From Eucommia ulmoides (Eukaryota > Streptophyta > Magnoliopsida > Garryales > Eucommiaceae), in NCBI GenBank assembly GCA_016647705.1, contig CM028336.1, positions 17,248,880 through 17,312,879 of the forward strand: DNA of 64,000 bases. The letters run 5' to 3'. The translations under genes were made by a program, and so were the position numbers. The stretch's first letter is position 1. The number at the start of each line of letters is the position of its first letter. Positions 11,350-23,400 of the stretch are shown here, in pieces. The notes beneath the pieces are model-generated. The model did not search any database, was not told where the DNA came from, and saw only the letters and a program-made list of their open reading frames with translations.

Positions 11350-12869
11350 TGACTCTTTCTTTCACAAACCAGAGGTTTTGTCTTCAAGGCAATGGCAATA
11401 GCAGAAGAGGATTTGGCTTCCTCTTTAACTTGTCCAAGTTTAGTTGGTAATGTTCTTCTCCCTTTTCAATTGCCGCCAGTTTTTCTAACAATTGGGCGTT
11501 TTCGGCAGCAAGCTCTTTATACGTCGAAGAATGTTTTGACTAGGCCTTAGACATGTCAGGCGCTCTTTCCTTTAATGCACTGAAGTTATTTTCTCTTTCA
11601 CATTCTTGGAGGTCCGCAGCAGTATCGTTGAAAGAAGCAACATACCACTAAGCCTTGGCTAGAGAATGTCCGAGTGCATACCTTCTTTCATCTCCTTCCA
11701 CAAAGATGGAGAGAAAAACTCCATTGGTCAGTGGAGCTCCTGGTCACCAATCGCTTAAGTTAGGCCTTTGGCAATTAACAGGAGAGGTCTTCTCATAACA
11801 GGGCTTTTCTTCCCTGTGGCAATATAGAGTCTACTGGAGTGACTGATCAGCTCTGGAACCTTCAGCAAGCCTCGAGGGGGATGAAAAGCTTCTAGTTCAT
11901 TTAGAAGGGGATGCGCAGCTTCTAGTTCATTTCGAAGGAGATGATGCAGTTGTAATGGGTCTCAAAGGCGAAGGAAAGGATGAGTTCTGAGCACTCAATC
12001 TGTGAACAATCTCTTCAACAGCATCTAGAAAAAGTCTCTTGGCATACGCATCCCACCAATCATCAAAGTGCTTAATCGTGTCACAGGCCCAGTCATCAGA
12101 AGGGTGGACGATGCTTTCGCATTCCGCCTCAAAATAAGATGGAAGTCCTCTGCACAGCAATCCATCGTGTTAACATTCTTTCTTTCTTCAAGGTACCAAT
12201 TAACGGAAATGCAAAAGGGAAGAAGAATGGCATGAACAAATCCCAGTAGCCTCTCAAACTTGGCAGGTATGTAAATCTCTCCACAACTTTGAGCACTGTG
12301 TTCTGACCCTTCAAAGGAGCAAACCAATAGACAGATCTCTTGGGATCGACATAGAAGCTCTGCAAATATGGTGATCAAATTCAATCTTCTTTGATGTACT
12401 CTGCTCGAAGGAGCATTTAGAATCCCTCATAAGGATACAGTGGAAAACAGGTAAAACAGTACTAAATGTAAGGCAAGAGGGATGAAAATAAACGAACAAT
12501 TCAGGTTGTCTGCGTTGAGGAAACAAGTAAAAGATATTGAAGGAAGGACTTGACGAAGGTACAATGAGTAGAATGGCCATGTGGGCACTTTACTCCAGGG
12601 CAATAATAATTGCTAGTTATGCTTGTTAAGAAACTGAAATGACCAATTTTTGGAAAATAAGCATATATACAGAATTGAAGCATCCATAATGGTCCAGAGA
12701 CGAGTCTATAAATTTGAGTCGAATGAAGATCATAACAACTCCATTGGAGATTACCAAGTATGAAGGGAGACAATGTCAATTTCCTACTTGAAGCAAGAGG
12801 AACCGCCAACCTAGCGCAATAGAGAATCAGCCTTTGAGAATTGGTACTGAAGACCAATTCTGAAAGCAA
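11350..12869 (-). pseudogene. plant mobile domain (PMD) protein, degenerate
   Basis: Broken frames on the minus strand spell the plant mobile domain order. The segment LTLSPFILGNLQWSCYDL is followed by GPLWMLQFCIYAYFP (12869-12500). Then DPKRSVYWFAPLKG, ..FTYLPSLRGYW and PAKFERLLGF follow, and finally DDWWDAYAKRLFLDAVEEIV (12160-11990). Downstream, around 11400-11560, the strand reads like a coiled coil (KELAAENAQLLEKL). Several frameshifts separate these blocks. PMD domains occur in host MAIN-like genes and as extra ORFs in Tat-lineage Gypsy elements, so this may be a Tat remnant. No LTR was found beside it. Confidence 0.55.
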
Positions 12870-12884
12870 TAAAGGAAAACGTGG

Positions 12885-13441
12885 GTGTGTCCTATGTTGT
12901 TCACCATGTAGCTCAGTTCATGAGTCAACGTCAACCTCAGTCCCCTCACCTTATAGTCGCCAAACAAATCTTTGTTACCTTGAGGGACATTGGACTTTTT
13001 CTTCTTCTTTTTTTTTTTTTGATAAGCCAGGGACATTGAACTTTGGTCTTCTTTTCCAGCGTAGTTCTACTCCCCTGACCCTCAAGGCTTATTCTGTTGT
13101 TAATTGGGTAGGTTTCCCTTGCTCTCATTGCTCTACCAATGGTTTTTGTATTTTCTTGGTTCCAATTTAAATCCTTGGACCCTAAGAAACAACTCATTGT
13201 CTCCCGCTCAATCGCTACCGATTTGCTCAGGTTCGAGCCCAATTTGTTTCTTCTGCAATTCACCTTGTGGACATATTCGAGGACTTCAGCAGATCTGGTT
13301 TCATCTTCAAAGGTCTAACCTCGTCTCCCTAGGACAATCGGGTTTGCGAGGAACATTGGACTTTGGTCTTTTTTTCCAGCATAGTTCTACTTCCCTAACC
13401 CTCAAGGCTTATTTTGTTGCTGATTGGGTAGGTTTCCCTTG
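12885..13441 (+). pseudogene. Copia-B 3' part: RT/RNase H connection, first copy and start of second
   Basis: The plus strand reads HHVAQFMSQ...PHLIVAKQ and then GH-TLVFFSS..TLKAYSVVNWVGFPC, matching the Copia segment between RT and RNase H (compare VHHVAQFMSQ and TLKAYYDADWAGCP in Copia-A). A block of about 320 bp (about 13027-13345) is tandemly duplicated. Copy two starts near 13346 and is cut at 13441 by insertion of Copia-A. A T-run near 13007-13020 and stops break the frame. Confidence 0.75.
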
Positions 13442-13651
13442 TAAGTAATCAAATTCAATATATTTTTCATTACAAACAATGATCCTATTTATACAAGAGT
13501 AATATTGTAACTATTCCTAAATTACAAGATTTGTAACTCATATGAAATTAATCCTAAATACCTAAAATACATATTTGAAATGAAGAGGAGGAGATTTGTA
13601 ACTGATGAATTAAATGGAGGAGATTTGTAACTGATGAATGGAAGTTTAATA
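13442..13651 (-). repeat. Copia-A 3' LTR
   Basis: About 210 bp. Sense begins TATTAAACTTCC just after the purine tract GCGGGGGAG, carries TATAAATAGG, and ends GATTACTTA. The unit ACAAATCTCCTCC is repeated near its start. The 5' counterpart at 17711 shares only the first about 50 bp. Confidence 0.75.
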
Positions 13652-13668
13652 CTCCCCCGCAAACTCAT

Positions 13669-14664
13669 CTAGCATGGAGAGACGAGTTTGGTTCGTAGAA
13701 GATGAAAGTGTGTCTTGTGGAGTCCCTTGGTAAATATGTTGGCGAGCTGATCAGTAGAAGGGACAAATTGAATTCGGTGTGTGCCAGTAAGAATGCATTT
13801 CCGTATGAAGTGATAATCCAGTTCAATATGCTTAGTATGAGCATGGAACAAAGGATTTGAGACCATATATGTAGTGTTGAGATTATCACACAAAGTAAGG
13901 TGATAGGCGTGAATATGGGAATTTGCAACTCCTGAAGCAGATAAAGTACCCATGTGGATTCGGCACAAACATGGGCAAAGGATCGGTAATCAGTTTCGGC
14001 ACTTGATCGAGAGACAGTAGATTGTTTCTTAGTGGTCCAAGAGATCAGTAGATTGTTTCTTGGTGGTCCAAGAGATCAGATTGGAGCCCAAGAAAACACA
14101 GAAACCAGTAGTGGAGCGACGTGAGTCAGGACAGCCTGCCCAATCAGCATCATAATAAGCCTTGAGGGTCAAGAAGGTAATATTACGCTGAAAAATGAGG
14201 CCAAAGTTTAGAGTTCCTTTGAGGTACCGAAGGACTTGTTTTGCGGCTATAAGGTGGTATGTCCAAGGTTGGCTCATGAATTGAGCAACATGATGAACAG
14301 CACAGGCAATGTCCGGTCTGGTGAAAGTGAGATACTTCAAGGAGTCAACCAATTGGTGATACTCAGTGACATTTGTCAAGAGATCCCCACTTTGAGATGA
14401 CAATTGAGTTTTCACACATACAGGGGTATTGCAAAGTTTGCAACCTGTCATTGAGAAACGTGCAAGAAGATCGATAGTATACTTGAGCTGAGAGAGACGT
14501 AAACCAGCAGAAGAGGAAGTTGCTTCAAGTCCCAGAAAGTATAATAGGGAACCAAGGTCACTAAGCTCAAACTTCTTGCTAAGAGTGGTGACGAAAGATG
14601 AAACCAGAGACGGTTGATTGTCAGTGAGTATGATGTCATCAACATATAAAAGAAAAAACATCAC
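13669..14664 (-). pseudogene. Copia-A reverse transcriptase and RNase H
   Basis: The 211-codon frame at 14664-14029 starts MMFFLLYVDDIILTD, with the YVDD active site intact. It continues through FELSDLGSLLYFLGLEA, PDIACAVHHVAQFMSQ and LKAYYDADWAGCPDSRRST to ISWTTKKQ. It then shifts frame at a 31-bp tandem duplication (14015-14045 and 14046-14076). The C-terminal RNase H continues at 13968-13669 with TKHIELDYHFIRK and DQLANIFTKGL, the normal end of RE1-type pol. The RT fingers upstream, around 14700-15060, remain readable only in fragments. Confidence 0.88.
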
Positions 14665-15129
14665 TGCAGAGTTAGAGTGATAGATAAATAGGGAATGATT
14701 AGCTTGACTCTAGGTAAAGTCATAGACAGCCTTTTGTATAAAACAGACATGATGAGGACGGACCGGATCTATAAAACCAAATGGTTGTGCCATCTAGACA
14801 GTTTCATCCAAAATGCCATGAAGAAAGGCATTCTTCACATCAAGTTGGCGCATTGTCCACCCAAAGGATACGGCAAGGCTGCGCACAGTACGAACAGTAG
14901 TTGGTTTGATTACATGACTAAATGTCTCATTAAAGTCAACACCCACTTGTTGATGAAATCCCTTAGCAACTAGGCGAGTTTTGTATCGCTCAATGAAACC
15001 GTCTGCTTTGCGCTTGAGTTTGAATACTCACTTACAACCCACAACATGTTGATGCGCGGAAGGAGGGACAAAAAAACAACTTTTGTTCTTCAGTAAGGTA
15101 TTAAATTCACTGGTCATGACTTGATGCCA

Positions 15130-16577
15130 TTCAAGGACACAAACAGCTTGAGTATAGCAAGTAGGCTCGTCTGTGAAAGAGGAGAGCTAAGCTAGTAGAG
15201 CCTGTGGAAGAGGGTATCGGATTGTACCATCTGTCCGAATGAGAGGACGTCATCCTGATAACGTGTGACCAGCGAATGTTGCGGACAAACTGGAGGAGCC
15301 TCAGGGGAAGTAGCAGCAAAGGGATTAAGCAGAGGAACTGGAAGAGCCTCAAGGGAGGCAGCAGCAGAAGAATTAGTCGGTGTAACTGAAGGAGCCTCAA
15401 GGGTGGCAACAGCAGAAGGATTAGGTTGTAAGGGTCGATTTTGTCGGCGCTGAAAATGAAACGGAAATGGTTAATGAAGATAAGGAAGAGCACTATTTTG
15501 TATAGCTAATTGCAAAGGTTGAGCAAGAGTTAGTGGTAGTAGAGGAACAAAGGCACATGATGATGGGTCTGGTGGAGTGCTTCTGGTGTTAGATGCAAAC
15601 AAAAAATATTGTTCATTAAAACGAACATGTCGGGAAATGTACACTGCCAGTTGTGTGGTCCAAACAACGATAAACCTTGTGTTGCACGTTGTAGCCTAAA
15701 AACACACATTCAACAGTTCTTGGCAAAAGTTTATTAGTTAAATAAGCACCTAAATGCGGATAACATACACAACCAAACACACATGGCTCAGAGTAAGAAG
15801 AAGTATGGTCATAAAGACGGGAGAATCGTGAGGACTAGTGAAGTTTAGAGGATGGGAGACGATTGATTAGGTGAATAGCAATGGAGACTGCTTCGGGCCA
15901 GAGATGGAGGGAAACCTGACTTGCGAGAAGGAGGGTACAGGCCATGTCAGCAATGTGGCGGTGTTTTCGTTCGGCAATGCCATTTTGTTCGGGAGTGTGA
16001 GGACAGGAGAGTTTATGATGAATACCTAGGGAGGAACAAAGAGATTTGAAGGGACCACTATTATATTCCCTACCACCATCACTCTAAAATTGTTGGACAT
16101 GTAAAGCAAATTGAGTCTGGACATAGGCTAAAAAGTTTTTGAAACGTTGGATAACTTCAAATTTTTGTTTCAAGAAGTATAGCCAAGTAAAACAAGTGTA
16201 ATCATCAATGAACAACACATAATACTTATAGTCAGAGACAGAAAGCACAGGAGATTGTCATACATCATAGTGAACTAAAGTAAAGGGAAAGAAGTTTTTA
16301 TTTCATGTGAGCTCAGAAAGGGGAGATGTGTGGATTTACCCAATGAACACCCAAAGCAGAAGGAGGATTTAAATTTAAAAGGAGTAGATAACAATTTATT
16401 TGAACCCAAGTAAGACATGACTTTAACAGATGGATGACCTAACCGATTGTGCCAAAGGGTGGATGAGTTGACCGAGGCAGATAAAGCGTGTAGGCGGGGA
16501 GGAAGGGTAGGTAATTTGTATAGACCATCCTTACATAGGCCCTTATGCAGGAGAGAGAACCAGAGGTGAGATGTCAA
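15130..16577 (-). pseudogene. Copia-A integrase region
   Basis: The pre-integrase zinc segment at 16577-16275 reads TLWHNRLGHPSVKVM and then FCFGCSLGKSTHLPF, with its H..H..C..C ligands present. The catalytic core (16270-15850) and the C-terminal part (15780-15600, CVFGCVCYPHLGAY-like) are out of frame and interrupted. A P/L-rich linker follows at 15493-15131. It is dead as a protein. Confidence 0.75.
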
Positions 16578-16632
16578 ATGGTAGTGTCATATTACCCGTA
16601 AAAGATATAGGTAGGTGATCACCATTGCCAAG

Positions 16633-17330
16633 TTAAACAGAGGCAGGGCCACTGTATGGTATGTACTGCTGCAGCAAAGTAGGGTTGTCCGTCATATGGG
16701 TAGACGCACCAGTGTCAAGATACCAACTGGGATCATTGAGTGTCCACTGTGAATTTTGGTTATTCTGATGTACCTGAGGTGGAGCAATCTGTAGACCTGC
16801 AAAGGCAGAGTTCATCAATGGAGGAACAAATGGTTGTGCAAATGAAGAGAGCCGGTAGCAGTGGCGGGAAGAATGACCAATCCCAGAGCACAATTGACAT
16901 TTCAACATGGATGTGGGTGTAGTAAACATGATTGATATGAGACAGGTGAAATGGTAGTTCGGGAAAAGTATGGGGTGCAAAGAGAAACTTGTAAAAAATT
17001 AAAGGGGAGAGATCGGTAAATTCTGGAAAAAAAAATGGGGCTGTTTTGGTAAATTTTGGAGAATCCAGTGATTTTTAAAAATTACTGGGGTGATTTATGT
17101 AACTTTGGAGAATAAAATAAGTGGATGGATATGAGAGTAAAAGTTGGGGGTAGTTTATGTAATTTAGGAAATAAGAGGATGCTCTTAAATGAATCAATTG
17201 GCTTAGGGCAACACGTGAACAGTTTGTTGGGGAGGAAAATTGGTGTTGCCGCTGCTTCGAGATGGAAGGAGCTTAGGGCAACCCGTGAACACTGTGTAGG
17301 TGTTGCATCTGCGTCGAAATGGAAGGACAA
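16633..17330 (-). pseudogene. Copia-A gag zinc knuckle and protease
   Basis: A 115-codon frame holds CQLCSGIGHSSRHCYRL, a CX2CX4HX4C nucleic-acid-binding knuckle. It is followed by PSWYLDTGASTHMTDN, the Copia aspartic protease with an intact DTGA. The upstream gag body (17330-17082 and beyond) is low-complexity and frame-broken. Normal order and spacing to the integrase. Confidence 0.82.
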
Positions 17331-17711
17331 AGTCGGTCAACTTTCAAACTCCAGAAAGAAGAGATCTGGACAGCAACAGCTTGCAGTGGTTGGACAGAAC
17401 CAGCGGCAGCGGGACAGGATCAGCGACGGCAGCGTTCGCGACGGCAAAGCTTGGAATGAATTGAACAGCGCCGGATCTAGGGTTTCAGACCAACAACAGT
17501 GGCTGGTGGTGGTGGATCTCAGCGATTTCGAGATCAAGAGAGAGAGGAGAGTCAAACGAAGCAGCGACATCGGCTGAAGAAGAGGCTGAACAAAGGCAGC
17601 AGCAAAAAGAGAGCAGTGTGAGGAGGAAGAGGAAGACGAACAACGATTTCACTGTTCGGAGATTTGTTTTATTGGAGGAGATTTGTAATTGATAAATGGA
17701 GGTTTAATATA

Positions 17712-17948
17712 CCTTACTCTCATCGCTCTACCGATGGCTTTTGTGTTTTATTGGTTCCAATTTAATCTCTTGGACCCTAAGAAACAGCTCATTGTCTCCC
17801 GCTCAAGCGCTACCGATTTGCTCAAGTTCGAGCCCAATTTGTTTCTTCTACTATTCACCTTGTAGACATATTTGAGGACTTCACAAGATCCGGTTTCATC
17901 TTCAAAGGTCTAACCTCGTCTCTCCCAGACAACCGGCTTTGCGGGGAA
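17712..17948 (+). pseudogene. Copia-B 3' part, second copy (RNase H end)
   Basis: Continuation of the duplicated block split by Copia-A: YSHRSTDGFC, then a ...AHCLPLKRYRFAQVRAQ-like RNase H tail, ending at the purine tract GCGGGG beside the LTR at 17949. It pairs with 13120-13345. Confidence 0.72.
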
Positions 17949-18157
17949 TGTCAGACCAACATGATTTTAGCCCTTAATAATTGTAAGTACATTAGAAATA
18001 CTTTGCAAGCAATCATAACAATTGTAGGCTATAATTTAGGATCAATCATAATAATTTTAGGCTCTAATTTAGGGTCTAAATTTCATATTCTACTCTTTAT
18101 ACTTTTATAAATAGAAGTCCACTTGGGAGAAGAGTACGCGTAAAAAAAATTATCATA
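17949..18157 (+). repeat. Copia-B type 3' LTR
   Basis: Starts TGTCAGACC..ACATGATTTTAGCCC, contains GGCTATAATTTAGGATCAAT and TTATAAATAG. It matches, in the opposite orientation, the LTR at 27659-27864. It follows the polypurine tract GCGGGGAA directly. The right limit is estimated by alignment. Confidence 0.75.
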
Positions 18158-18455
18158 CACAAGCTATAGGAAGGGAACAAAAAAGGAAAAAAAATTGAAG
18201 TTGCTCTGCTTAAGTGATTAATTGAGTATGTCCATCGCTCCATAAATTTTCTTTGTATTTATATACCTTTGTTTCAACAATTATCTCCTTTAGTCTTTCA
18301 ACATCACTCCCAGACTTCAAGTGTGCTTTGTGGTGAGGCTTTACTCACTTTGAATGACCGTTGCCCTCTTGGTTGGCCACGGGTCTTTTCGGTTGAGGTA
18401 GCAACCGCTAGATCATGTGTTACTCACGTGTTCATTAACCCTTTGCCAAATGCCA
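18158..18455. other. unassigned spacer
   Basis: Sequence between the Copia-B LTR and the left arm of the inverted duplication. There is a 69-codon open frame at 18269-18478, but it runs into the MITE and resembles nothing I know. Confidence 0.4.
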
Positions 18456-19075
18456 CGCCTTCTATAGTTACAAAATGAATTAAGTTGATGAGTCTTTGCT
18501 GAATTTTTTACTTAAATTTTGACTTAATTTTTAAGTTAGCTTAATTAATTAAGTGATCCTAATTGCATTTATCAAACAAACTTAATTAATTAAAAGTTTA
18601 ATGTGATAAGTTTTAAGTGTTGAATTTGATTATCAAACAAGCCCTTAGTGATTTTGGTTCTCTATCCTATTTTTTGGGTCTTGATGCAACTCTTTCCCTT
18701 GCTAGTTTATACCTTTTAGCGGGAGTATATTATTGATTGTTAAGTAAATGTCATTTTCAAAGGAAGCTCATATCAAATTTTTTTCTTCCAATTTTGCAGG
18801 GTGCCCTCAATTGTTGACTTAAAGAATTTATGCATTTAGCCCTCTTTGTTAACAAAGAAATGGCAAGTTCAAATTGCATTTCTCATCCCTCTTTGTTGAA
18901 AACTAATGGCAAGTTCAAATTGCATTTCTCATCCCTCTTTGTTGACAACTAATGGCAAGTTCAATTTGAACTTGTCTTCTTTCCAGCCTCCACTCTTGAC
19001 CAAGTAAGAAAGCAAATAACAAGATGATTTCAGCCAATCTCAACCGCCTTTTCTCATCTATATATATGTGATGTT
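18456..19075. repeat. large inverted repeat, left arm
   Basis: Inverted counterpart of 23660-24232. From the outside in it contains 189 bp of the Tourist-like MITE (18456-18644), its TTA target site, a Copia-B RT fragment in plus orientation (GSLSYFLGLDATLSLASL), and then the start of the Copia-2 LTR (TGTCATTTTCAAAGG at 18749) as far as CTCATCTATATA. The outer limit falls inside the MITE. Confidence 0.85.
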
Positions 19076-19455
19076 TGTGTTCATTGTGTTGGTGTGTAGA
19101 GATCAAGTTAGGCAAATGGAAAAATACTCTTTTAGAGCGAGATCCCATTTGAGAGTTTTTATATCCAAGTTTGTATTTTATCCGTGAGGATTATTGGGTG
19201 TATTTGGGATTTGGGTTTTGAGCTGCTACCACTTGTATTCATATTTCCCTATAGTGAATACTCTTGATCCATTTTCGCCAGTGGAGTATGCACCCTATCA
19301 AACCACGTTAAATCCATTTACTTGTGTATTTTCCATACTATTTTTATTTCTCGTTATCATATTTTAACTCCATTTTAGATTCTGGGCAATACAAGTTGCT
19401 ATTTTCATGAAAGTAACCAACACAGGAATAGTGATTTCATACCTATTTCATAACA
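18749..19455 (+). repeat. Copia-2 5' LTR
   Basis: Begins TGTCATTTTCAAAGG and ends CATAACA just before the primer site. It contains CTATATATATG (about 19058, TATA box) and, near the 3' part, CCAGTGGAGTATGCACC and AAACCACGTTAAATCC, typical of TNT1-like U5. About 707 bp. No direct-repeat 3' LTR is present. Confidence 0.72.
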
Positions 19456-19456
19456 A

Positions 19457-19470
19457 ATTGGTATCAAAGC
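19457..19470 (+). other. Copia-2 primer binding site
   Basis: ATTGGTATCAAAGC matches the initiator-tRNA-Met primer site of plant Copia elements (TGGTATCAGAGC) with one change. It lies directly after the LTR end. Confidence 0.8.
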
Positions 19471-19511
19471 TATTTTAACTTTATTACATTTGACGCTTCC
19501 AGAAAATAACG

Positions 19512-20440
19512 GTCAAATATGAGATCGAGAAATTTGATGGCAAAATTAGCTTCAGTTTATGGTGTGTTAAAATGCACGCTTTGCTAGTCCAACGGGGCTC
19601 GCAGAAGGCACTATGGTGCAAAGAAAAATTGTCTGCTGAAAAAGGCTCGGATAAAAGTGTTGATCAAGGCACAGACGCAGGTGCCGAAGCAGAGACTTTT
19701 GCCGGATCTGCAACTGTTACCAAGGTTCCAGTTGCTACCATGTCCGATGCCAAATTTGTAGAAATTGACAAGAAAGCTCGCAGTGCAATTATTCTCAATT
19801 TGGCAAACAATGTGTTGTGTGAAGTCGTGGAAGAAGAGACCGCGGCAAAATTATGGTTAAAGCTCAAATGACTTTATATGACAAAGTCTCTCAGCAATAG
19901 GCTATATTTGAAGCAAAAACTTTATACACTTCGGATGAAGGAAGGTACCCCTATTAAAGAACATATTGATGAGTTAAATAAAGTAATCATGGATCTAAGA
20001 AATATTGATATTAAAATTGAAAAAGAAGATCAGGCCCTAATTTTATTATGTTCCTTACCCCCTTAGTACGAGCATTTTGTTACAACTTTGCTCTATCGAA
20101 GAGACACTATTAGTATGGAACATGTTAAATCATCGCTAAATTCTTAAGAGTTGAGAAAAAGAGTGTCTAGCAATAATTCAAATGAAATTATTGAAGGTCT
20201 TGTTATGAGGGGGAAGACTCAAAATAGGGGTTCAAGAAATAAAGATCGATCTAGGTCAAAGTCTAGATCAAACAAAAATATTAAGTGCTACTACTGTCAC
20301 AAAAGAGGGCCCACTAGATGGAATTGTCAAAAACTTAAGAAAAATGATAAGAATGACAGATCCACTAGTAATTCTTCTAATATTGCTAAACTTATAGAAA
20401 ATAAGTTGGATGATGAAAATGTTCTTTCTGTTACTGATGG
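19512..20440 (+). pseudogene. Copia-2 gag
   Basis: Starts KYEIEKFDGKISFSLWCVKM, the standard TNT1-like gag N-terminus. LRMKEGTPIKEHIDELNKVI follows, then a basic RSRSKSRSNKN tract. The knuckle is CYYCHKRGPTRWNC, where the zinc-ligand His is replaced by Pro. At least three stops or frameshifts break it (near 19870, 20065 and 20147). Confidence 0.85.
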
Positions 20441-23400
20441 TGATTTGAGCTCAAAAAATGAGTGGATTCTCGATTCTAGCACTTCCTGCCATATATGTCC
20501 CAATAAAGATTGGTTTTTCACATGTATAGCCTTAATGGGAAATAATATGGCATGTAAAATAATTGGAATAGGAACAGTCCAACTCAAGATGTATGATGGT
20601 ATTATAAGAATGTTGACGAATGTTCGGCATGTTCTAGATGTTAAGAAGAATTTAATTTCTCTGGGTACTCTCGATTCTAACGGTCGTAAGTTTTCCGCTA
20701 AAGGTGGAATCTTGAGAGTTTTGAAAGGTGCTCTAACAGTGACGAAAGGTAGAAAGAAGAATGGTCTTTATTTTTGCAAGGTGACAATCCTTTGCTCTGC
20801 ATCAGTATCTTCATTGGTTGACTCCGATTCAACTACTACTCTGTTGTGGCACTGCGCCTAGGGCATATAAGCGAGAGAGCTATGGAAATATTAAGCAAAC
20901 ATGGTTTACTTTGTGGTCAGAAAATTAGTAAACTTGGATTTTATGAAAATTGTGTTTTTGGTAAACAAAAACGAGTCCAGTTTTCTATTGCAATGCATAG
21001 GACCAAAGGTATGGTAGACTACATCCATTCGGATCTTTGGGGTCCTTCACAAGTTCCCTTTCTTGGTGGTTCTCGGTATTTATTGACTTTTATCAATGAT
21101 TTTTCTCGTAAAGTCTGGATTTATGCCTTGAAAAATAAAAGTGATGTGTTCACTAAATTTAAACGGTGGAAGGCAACGATTGAAAATCAGACTAGTAAGA
21201 AAGTGAAGCGTTTCCAGACTGATGGTTCGGAATTCTGTTCAGATAAATTTAATGAGTTCTGCAAGAACGAAGGCATCGTTAGACACTGTACGGTCAAGAG
21301 TACTCAACAACAAAATGAAGTTGCAGAACGCATGAGTAGAACTCTTTTGTAAAGAGCACGTTGTATGCTCTTTAATGAAGGTCTGTCTAAGAAATTTTGG
21401 GCTGAAGCAGTCAACACCGCATGCTACTTGGTGAACAGGTCTTCGTCAACTACTATTGAATGTAAAACACCTGAGGAGGTTTGGTCTGGTTCTTCTACTA
21501 ATTATTCTTCTTTAAGACTTTGTTGGATGTCCGGCCTATGCTCATGTCAATGAAGGAAAACTAGAGCCAAGAGCTAAGAAATGTATTTTCCTTGGGTATG
21601 AACAAGGGGTGAAAGGATACAGGTTGTGGTGTCTTGATCCTCAGAAATGTTACTTTTGATGAATCTTGTATGCTTCATTCTAGAAAAGATAATGTTGACA
21701 CAAGTGATTCTCAAAGTGACAAACAACAGGTGGAATTAGAGTTTGAAACTTCAAAACCGATGCAAGGAGTTTCTGTGGAACACCCTAACAAGGAGGAGGT
21801 ACAACAAGATTTTGTACAAGAACCGCAACAGTACAGTATTGCTACAGGGAGACAATGTCAACAGATTAAGCCACCTCAAAGGTATGCTTATGTAGATGTA
21901 AATGCTTATGCTTTGTTTATGGCAGAAATTATTGAAGAAGAAGATGAACCTTCCACTTACCATGATGCCATCACAAGCAATGAATCTGCAAAATGGATTG
22001 TTGCATGACAGAAGAGATCGAGTCTCTTCACAAGAATCAGACATGGGAGTTAGTCGATCTCTTCACAAGAATCAGACATGGGAGTTAGTCAAACCGCCTA
22101 AAGCCCAGAAGATTGTCGGTTGCAAATGGGTTTTCAAAAGGAAAGAAGGAATTCTAGAGGTCAAGGATGCAAGGTACAAAGCACGTTTGGTAGCTAAAGG
22201 CTACATTCAGAGAGAAGGGATAGACTTCAACTAAATTTTCTCACCAGTGGTAAAATACAGTTCAATTTGCGTGTTACTTGCTATGATTGCCACAATTGAC
22301 TTAGAGCTTGAGCAGCTTGATATCAAAACAACTTTTTTTCATGATGAGCTTGAAGAACGTATCTATATGCATTAGCCCGAGGGATTCATGGTTCAGAGAA
22401 AAGAAGATTATGTTTGCTTGTTGAATAAATCATTATATGGTTTAAAGCAATCTCCGAGACAGTGGTATAAACGGTTTGATTCTTTTATGATTAGTCATGG
22501 CTATTGTAGAAATAATTATGATAGCTATGTATATTTCAGAAAGCTCCCCTATGATTCTTTTGTGTATTTATTGTTATATGTTGATGACATGCTCATTGCT
22601 GCTAAAAGTATGTCAGAAATCAGGAAATTAAAATCTCAACTCAGTGCCGAGTCTGAGATAAAAGATTTGGGTATAGCTCAGAGGATTTTGGGAATGGAAA
22701 TTTGGTATAGCTCGGAGGATTTTGGGAATGGAAATTTGCAAGGATCGTCAAGTTGACAAACTTTGTTTGTCCCAGAAAAATTATATTGAGAAGGTACTTG
22801 AACAATTTGGCATGCAAAATTCTAAATCCATTTGTACACCACTTGTTTCTAACTTTCACCTATCTGCAAAGATGTCCCCACAGACAGACGAAGGAAAGAA
22901 ACACATTTAATGTGTTCCATATGCTAGTGCCGTTGGCAGTCCTATATATGCTATGGTATGTACTCATCCTAATATTTCACATGTTGTTAGTGTTGTTAGT
23001 AGATATATGGAAAATCCAAGAAAAGAACATTGGCAAGCAGTGAAATGGATTCTTCATTATCTAAAAGGTACTGCAGATGTTGGCTTGGTATATAAAAAGA
23101 GCATAGACACTTGTGGAAGTATCGTTGGCTATGTGGATTCTGATTATGCAAGGGATTTGGACAGAAGATCTTTGACAGCTTTTATATTCACTGTCTCAGG
23201 ATGTCCAATTAGTTGGAAAGAAACTTTACAACCTACAGTTGCCCTTTCCACTATAGAGGTGGAATATATTGCAGTGACTGAGGCAATGAAGGAAGTTATT
23301 TGGCCAAGAGGTTTGGTTTCAGATTTCGGCTTACAATAGAATTTAACTGTTATTTATTATGACAGCCAGAGTGCAATACATTTGACTAAAAATCAGATGT

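Larger units (their letters stand above)
13442..17711 (-). mobile_element. Copia-A (RE1-like Ty1/Copia element)
   Basis: A 4.27-kb minus-strand Copia element inserted in the second copy of the Copia-B RNase H block. The broken target resumes at 17712 with CTCTCATCG, as in the uninterrupted copy at 13120. The target duplication is CCTTG at 13437-13441 against CCTTA at 17712-17716, one mismatch. The domain order in sense is gag zinc knuckle, protease, integrase, RT, RNase H. The 3' LTR is about 210 bp. At the 5' end only about 50 bp of LTR sequence remains before gag-like sequence begins. Multiple stops and frameshifts make it inactive. Confidence 0.85.

Noticed and set aside
12946..13263. Lysine-rich minus-strand frame
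   Set aside because: It is the shadow of the plus-strand Copia-B RNase H fragment and a poly-T run.
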